Assembly (NCBI GenBank): GCA_002898895.1
Contig: BEHS01000003.1
Coordinates: forward strand, 1-47,344
Direction: 5' to 3'
Length of the DNA stretch: 47,344 nucleotides
DNA from: a bacterium HR16
Lineage (GTDB): Bacteria; Armatimonadota; HRBIN16
This document shows positions 43,455-47,344 of this stretch, piece by piece. The stretch's first letter is position 1. Each line of letters starts with the position of its first letter. Under the pieces are notes generated by a model, which was not told where the DNA came from, made no database searches, and was given only the letters and a program-made list of their open reading frames with translations. The translations under genes and the position numbers were made by a program.

Positions 43455-43529
43455 GCATCAAACCTCCTCTTACTCGCTTAACGGTTCTATTCATTGGTAC
43501 GCCCGGAATGTCCTACACCACCCTCCGGT

Positions 43530-43558
43530 TTGACGCCTCGCGCATCACAGGTTATAAT
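43530..43558 (+). promoter_or_regulatory. Promoter of purM
   Basis: TTGACG (43530-43535), 17-base spacer, TATAAT (43553-43558). The start near 43565 leaves a leader of about 27 bases to ATG 43592, preceded by GGAGG. This shows that the longer upstream frame from 43508 is not the start. Confidence 0.75.
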
Positions 43559-43591
43559 GTGCCCGTAGCAAATTGCACGGAGGCGAAAGGG

Positions 43592-44629
43592 ATGCCAGAG
43601 GAACCGGTAACTTACCGACAGGCTGGAGTGGATATCGATGCAGCACATACCGCGCTCCTGCGCATGAAGGAGCTGATTCGCGCCACACAAACGCCGGAAG
43701 TGCTGGCGAACCTGGGCGCGTTTGGTGGGATGTTTCAGCTGGACCTCAGCCGCTACCGGCAGCCGGTGCTGGTTTCCAGCATCGACGGTGTGGGCACCAA
43801 GCTGAAGGTAGCGTTCATGATGGGACGCCACGATACCGTCGGGCACGACCTGGTGAACCACTGCGTGAACGACATCCTGGTACAGGGTGCGCGCCCGCTT
43901 TTCTTTCTGGACTATTTCGCTACCGGCAAGCTGCAGCCGGAGGTGCTGGTAGAGGTCGTGAAGGGATTGTCGGAGGCGTGTCAGGAGACAGGTTGTGCCC
44001 TGCTGGGCGGTGAGACCGCCGAGATGCCCGGCATGTACGCTGAGGGCGAATACGACCTTGCCGGAACCATCGTGGGCGTTGTGGAACGGGATGCGATTAT
44101 CGACGGCAGTCGCGTGGAGCCGGGCGATGCGGTAGTAGGGCTGGCTTCCAGCGGCTTGCACACGAACGGCTACTCGCTGGCGCGGTATGTGTTGTTCGAG
44201 CTGGCAGGGATGCGTGTGGACAGCTATGTGCCGGAACTGGGCACATCGCTGGGTGAGGAGCTGCTGCGCCCGCATCGATGCTATCTGCACCCTTTGACGG
44301 CGGCGATGCAGCAGTTTGATATCCATGCAATAGCGCACATCACCGGCGGTGGTTTCTACGATAATATCCCGCGAGTTCTACCCAGCGACTGCCGGGTGAT
44401 TATCGACCGCCGCTCGTGGGAAGTACCCCCCATCTTTCGGCTGATACAGGAGAAGGGCAACGTGCCCGACCCGGAGATGTTCCGCACCTTCAATATGGGC
44501 ATCGGCATGGTGGTGATTGTGCCGCGCGAGCAGAGTCTGGCGCTGGTAGAGTTCCTGCAGATGCAGGGCGAAGGCGCCACATTGATCGGCGAGGTACAGC
44601 GCGGTGGCCACGATGTGCAGATTATGTGA
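43592..44629 (+). CDS. purM: Phosphoribosylformylglycinamidine cyclo-ligase (AIR synthetase)
   Basis: A 345-residue enzyme of normal length that catalyses the fifth step of purine synthesis. Motifs: VDIDAAHTALLRMKELIRAT, LVSSIDGVGTKLKVAFMMGR, DLVNHCVNDILVQGARPLFF, GETAEMPGMYAEGEYDLAGT, GLASSGLHTNGYSLARYVLF and HITGGGFYDNIPRVLP. ATG 43592 lies after a clear promoter and GGAGGCG. It works with PurL, PurN and others not in the window. 206 bp separate it from the next gene. Confidence 0.97.
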   Translation: MPEEPVTYRQAGVDIDAAHTALLRMKELIRATQTPEVLANLGAFGGMFQLDLSRYRQPVLVSSIDGVGTKLKVAFMMGRHDTVGHDLVNHCVNDILVQGARPLFFLDYFATGKLQPEVLVEVVKGLSEACQETGCALLGGETAEMPGMYAEGEYDLAGTIVGVVERDAIIDGSRVEPGDAVVGLASSGLHTNGYSLARYVLFELAGMRVDSYVPELGTSLGEELLRPHRCYLHPLTAAMQQFDIHAIAHITGGGFYDNIPRVLPSDCRVIIDRRSWEVPPIFRLIQEKGNVPDPEMFRTFNMGIGMVVIVPREQSLALVEFLQMQGEGATLIGEVQRGGHDVQIM

Positions 44630-44758
44630 CTACAGCGGCGGCGAGTAGTCCAGCCGAACGTCGTATCGAGCACGGGTGAAGGCACTGTCGCACGAACTGC
44701 GGTCGGGGAGAAGGGACAAAGAAGAACCCCTTTTTCAGATTTTACATCCAGCAACCTC

Positions 44759-44788
44759 TTGCAATAGCAGGAAAAAATCTTATATAAT
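44759..44788 (+). promoter_or_regulatory. Promoter of the copper lipoprotein/cox operon
   Basis: TTGCAA (44759-44764), 18-base spacer, TATAAT (44783-44788), in an AT-rich stretch. The start near 44795 gives a leader of about 40 bases to ATG 44836. Between purM and this promoter an AAGGG/CCCTT stem followed by TTT (about 44711-44735) is a weak terminator candidate. Confidence 0.6.
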
Positions 44789-44835
44789 GAAAATAAGATG
44801 AAAAGATGAAAATATCCTATTATGGAGGTATTCGC

Positions 44836-45579
44836 ATGGCTTCGAGAAACCGTGTTCTGCTCGCTGCCCTGCTCGGTGTGGGCATACTCGTCGGCTGCGG
44901 CAAACAGCAGACCTCTACCGCTCCTGCCCAAACCGCTCCCAAAGGCACGGCGACCATTACAGGCAAGGTGATCTACGAGGGGAAGCCCATAAGCACGGCG
45001 ACTATCAAGATGAACGCAGAATGCCAGGCTCTGCACCCGAATGCCCCGGCGAAAGACGAGTCTTTCGTTTTGAACCCCAACGGCACGCTGCGCTACGCCT
45101 TCGTGTACGTTAAGGAAGGAGTACAGGGCAACTATCCTCCTCCTTCGGAGCCAGCAGAGGTAGACCAGCATAACTGCATGTACACGCCACACGTCATCGG
45201 TGTACAGGCGGGGCAACCAGTAGATTTCAAGAACAGCGACGACCTGCTTCACAACGTGCACGCTGTCACGAAGAACAACGAGGCGTTTAACTTCGCGCAG
45301 GTGACCAAAGGGGCAGTAGACCGCAAAGTGTTCAAGAACCCCGAAATCATGGTGCAGATGAAGTGCGACGTGCATCCCTGGATGTCTTCGTACATCGGGG
45401 TAGTGGCGCACCCATTTTTTGCGGTCACGGGTGAAGACGGTAGCTTCCAGATCCGGAATCTGCCCGCAGGCACCTACGTGCTGGAGGTGTGGCACGAGAA
45501 GCTGGGAACCCAAACGCAGCAGGTGACCATAGCAGAGGGCGAGACGAAGGAAGTTAACTTCGTATTCAAGCAGCCGTAG
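44836..45579 (+). CDS. Lipoprotein with cupredoxin-like copper site and carboxypeptidase-regulatory-like end
   Basis: A 247-residue exported protein. The lipobox is LLGVGILVGCGKQ with Cys24 acylated. After a Pro/Thr-rich linker, a beta domain starts at TATITGKVIYEGKPISTATI. The copper ligands are visible as HNVHAV and MKCDVHPWMSSYIGVV (Cys-x2-His-x2-Met spacing), the type-1 cupredoxin pattern. The final 60 residues (EDGSFQIRNLPAGTYVLEVW) are carboxypeptidase-regulatory-like. RBS GGAGG precedes ATG 44836. Location 34 bp before the oxidase subunit II gene suggests it is an electron donor or copper chaperone for the oxidase; this is inference. Confidence 0.85.
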   Translation: MASRNRVLLAALLGVGILVGCGKQQTSTAPAQTAPKGTATITGKVIYEGKPISTATIKMNAECQALHPNAPAKDESFVLNPNGTLRYAFVYVKEGVQGNYPPPSEPAEVDQHNCMYTPHVIGVQAGQPVDFKNSDDLLHNVHAVTKNNEAFNFAQVTKGAVDRKVFKNPEIMVQMKCDVHPWMSSYIGVVAHPFFAVTGEDGSFQIRNLPAGTYVLEVWHEKLGTQTQQVTIAEGETKEVNFVFKQP

Positions 45580-45612
45580 GCTGCCTAACTACGCACGAGA
45601 AAGTGGGGACGA

Positions 45613-46203
45613 ATGAACATGGTACAAACAATAGCCTTCGCCATCTGGGCAGTTATTGTGCTCGCGATACTGGCAACATACGGCTATTTCGCCTGGAGTG
45701 CACGTACCCCACTGGATGGGGAAGAGTACTACAAAGCCGTCGCTCGCCTCCGGCGACCGCTGTTCATCGTGCTGGTCCTTCTGCTGGCGGCGACTCTCGC
45801 CCTGACGCTACCGCGAATACCGTATCCACGCAGGGACATCGTGCCCGACAGGGTGGTGCATGTAGTGGGCAAGCAGTTTTCCTTCGCCGTTTCCGAACAG
45901 CCCATTACCACCGATGCCGACTTCGCCAGAGCAATTGGTGAGAGGGTTCGTCTGCCCGCGGGCGCGCTGGTGGAGTTCCGCGTAACCAGCCGTGACGTGA
46001 ATCACGGCTTCGCGGTTTATGACCCTGAGGGTCATCTGCTCGGTCAGACGCAGGCAATGCCCGGCTACGTCAATCGCTTGCTGATGCGGTTTGATAAGCC
46101 CGGCACTTACCATGCGCTGTGCCTGGAGTATTGCGGTCTGGCGCACCATGCGATGCGGGGCACCTTTGAGGTGCTTGCATCCGAGAAACTGGCACGGAGG
46201 TAA
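45613..46203 (+). CDS. coxB: Cytochrome c oxidase subunit II (CuA)
   Basis: A 196-residue subunit. Two N-terminal helices (IAFAIWAVIVLAILATYGYF; LFIVLVLLLAATLALTLP) are followed by a cupredoxin domain. The CuA site is complete: LCLEYCGLAHHAM gives Cys-x3-Cys-x3-His-x2-Met, and the conserved His is in SRDVNHGFAVYDPEG. Its short length and the Glu within CLEYC fit ba3/B-family oxidases. GGGGACG lies before ATG 45613; M3 is an alternative. coxA follows 6 bp later. Confidence 0.93.
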   Translation: MNMVQTIAFAIWAVIVLAILATYGYFAWSARTPLDGEEYYKAVARLRRPLFIVLVLLLAATLALTLPRIPYPRRDIVPDRVVHVVGKQFSFAVSEQPITTDADFARAIGERVRLPAGALVEFRVTSRDVNHGFAVYDPEGHLLGQTQAMPGYVNRLLMRFDKPGTYHALCLEYCGLAHHAMRGTFEVLASEKLARR

Positions 46204-46209
46204 AACACA

Positions 46210-47344
46210 ATGGCGGTATCCACATCGCTTCAACTGGAGCAGACGCCTGCCGAGCGACTTCGGTGGCAGAGTGTGACGCTGGCATGGACGAGTCTGCTTT
46301 TCGTGTTGTTTCCTGTGCTCGCGTCGCTGGGACTCTTCATGCGTGCCTATCAAGCGAACCTGTTTCCTCGCCTGGACCCCGCCTGGTTCTACACTGCAAT
46401 GACCCTGCACGGGCTGGGCATGGTCGGGCTGTGGTACACTACATCCTTCGCGGGTATGGCGTACCTGGTAGCGCGGTACGTACGCATGAAGGCAGGGGTG
46501 ATGTGGCTCAGTTTTACGATGACGCTGGCAGGGGTCGTGCTACTGCTGGTCGCCTGTGCGGTTCGCTTTTCACCGGGGTGGTACTTCCTTTACCCTCTGC
46601 CTTTCAAGTCCGGTGGGACGTGGCCTGCATGGGCAACGGACGTGTTTCTGGCGACATTGCTGGTGCTGGGCGTGGCGTGGATACTCTGGATTTTGCATCT
46701 GCTATGGGCGATTGCCCATCGCTACGCCCTGTCACAGGCGTTGTGCTGGCACTACCTGCGTAACGCAACGCAACCTGAGGTGCCGCCTGTTGTGTTAGTG
46801 AGCACAGTATCGGGCATCGCCAGCCTGACCGCTCTGCTGGCGGCGGTGATACTGCTGGTGTTTTTAGGGCTGGAACGTTTGCTCGGCATTCCCGCCGACC
46901 CCCTGTTGATGAAGAACCTGACCTTCTACTTCGGGCACACCCTGATTAACGTAGCGATGTATCAGGGCGTCGCCATCATCTACGAGCTGTTTCCACGCTA
47001 CACAGGACTGCCATGGAAGACGGCTAAGCCCATGGTGATCGGCTGGAATGCAGTGATGGTACTGGTGATGTTCGCCTTCTTCCATCACCTGTATATGGAC
47101 TTCGTTCAGCCCCGTGCAGTGCAGGTCATCGGGCAGATTGCCTCCTATAGCAGCGCGTTGCCCGCAGCGGTGGTCACTATCCTGGGACTGCTGGCGCAAG
47201 TCTACCATCGGAAAGTTCGCTGGACGCTGGCTTCGGTGCTGATGTTCGCCGGAACGATGGGGTGGGCAATAGGAGGCACCGCCGCGGTGATCGATTCCAC
47301 CATTGTGGTGAACTTCCGATTTCACAACACCCAGTGGGTACCGG
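46210..47344 (+). CDS. coxA: Cytochrome c oxidase subunit I, B-family-like, cut at window end
   Basis: At least 378 residues are present from ATG 46210; the C terminus lies past the window. Low-spin heme His67 is in AMTLHGLGMVG; the CuB ligand His243 in TFYFGHTLINVAMYQGV; the His pair 292-293 in FAFFHHLYMDFVQPRA; NFRFHNTQWV near residue 366 fits the final His region. These features match heme-copper oxidases of the ba3/archaeal B type. The residue four after His243 is Asn247, where the classical cross-linked Tyr would be expected. Oxygen reduction to water is coupled to proton pumping. Works with coxB. Confidence 0.92.
   Translation, partial: MAVSTSLQLEQTPAERLRWQSVTLAWTSLLFVLFPVLASLGLFMRAYQANLFPRLDPAWFYTAMTLHGLGMVGLWYTTSFAGMAYLVARYVRMKAGVMWLSFTMTLAGVVLLLVACAVRFSPGWYFLYPLPFKSGGTWPAWATDVFLATLLVLGVAWILWILHLLWAIAHRYALSQALCWHYLRNATQPEVPPVVLVSTVSGIASLTALLAAVILLVFLGLERLLGIPADPLLMKNLTFYFGHTLINVAMYQGVAIIYELFPRYTGLPWKTAKPMVIGWNAVMVLVMFAFFHHLYMDFVQPRAVQVIGQIASYSSALPAAVVTILGLLAQVYHRKVRWTLASVLMFAGTMGWAIGGTAAVIDSTIVVNFRFHNTQWVP

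Noticed and set aside
44356-45513. 385-residue minus-strand ORF opposite purM and the copper lipoprotein
   Set aside because: It spans two well-recognised plus-strand genes and a promoter and has no protein-like motifs; a shadow frame.
1-47344. tRNA, rRNA genes and CRISPR arrays
   Set aside because: No cloverleaf-like, rRNA-like or regularly spaced repeat sequence was noticed by eye; a tRNAscan or CRISPR-finder run would settle it.

Overview
The window looks like a chromosome segment of an aerobic Armatimonadota bacterium. The evidence is two DUF1559-type prepilin-like proteins with the N-terminal signature [15 protein letters not shown] near 58-60 percent in most genes, and a set of envelope and regulatory proteins typical of that phylum. 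The phylum call is inferred from protein style only; no rRNA or tRNA gene was seen.

Layout. 1-6.8 kb: the 5' end of a membrane protein, a FapA/DUF342 protein with a small acidic partner, a cobalamin/iron-type ABC permease with its binding protein (no ATPase gene), a 53-residue membrane protein, a prepilin-like protein and a GntR/LacI-type hybrid regulator. 6.8-7.8 kb: non-coding DNA with a 459-bp block of hairpins bracketed by 15-bp inverted repeats, then a consensus sigma-70 promoter for a second prepilin-like protein. 8.8-16.4 kb, minus strand: an envelope/polysaccharide run of a HAD phosphatase, two GT2 glycosyltransferases, an O-antigen-ligase-like protein with TPRs and a large VWA membrane protein. 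16.5-19.3 kb: RidA, a flavoprotein reductase homolog without its redox cysteines, and a PhyH-type dioxygenase. 19.4-24.3 kb: nuoABCDHIJK, with neither EFG nor LMN. 24.3-30.8 kb: endonuclease III, a nucleotidyltransferase/zinc-ribbon protein, a type II restriction-modification pair (SPPY methyltransferase plus TdeIII-like endonuclease) and uvrA. 30.8-33.4 kb: a fused nucleotidyltransferase and sugar-1-kinase.

33.5-37.4 kb is the most unusual part: a lower-GC island of RHS remnants. It has three separate pieces of RHS core coding sequence, two C-terminal tips, three candidate immunity genes (one of the double-CXXC type) and a truncated antitoxin-like ORF. The best preserved RHS/tip junction is broken by one extra G in a GGGG run and by an internal core deletion. 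A 25-bp exact repeat lies at both tip junctions. This looks like a decayed or tip-swapping polymorphic toxin locus.

37.5-47.3 kb: gatB, a small Cys-rich protein, a PfkB/adenosine-kinase-like enzyme, a membrane protein, a Uma2 nuclease-fold protein, a SAM methyltransferase, an esterase and purM. The window ends in a respiratory group of a copper-binding lipoprotein, cytochrome oxidase subunit II with a CuA site, and B-family-like subunit I (cut by the window end). Complex I and this oxidase together indicate oxygen respiration.
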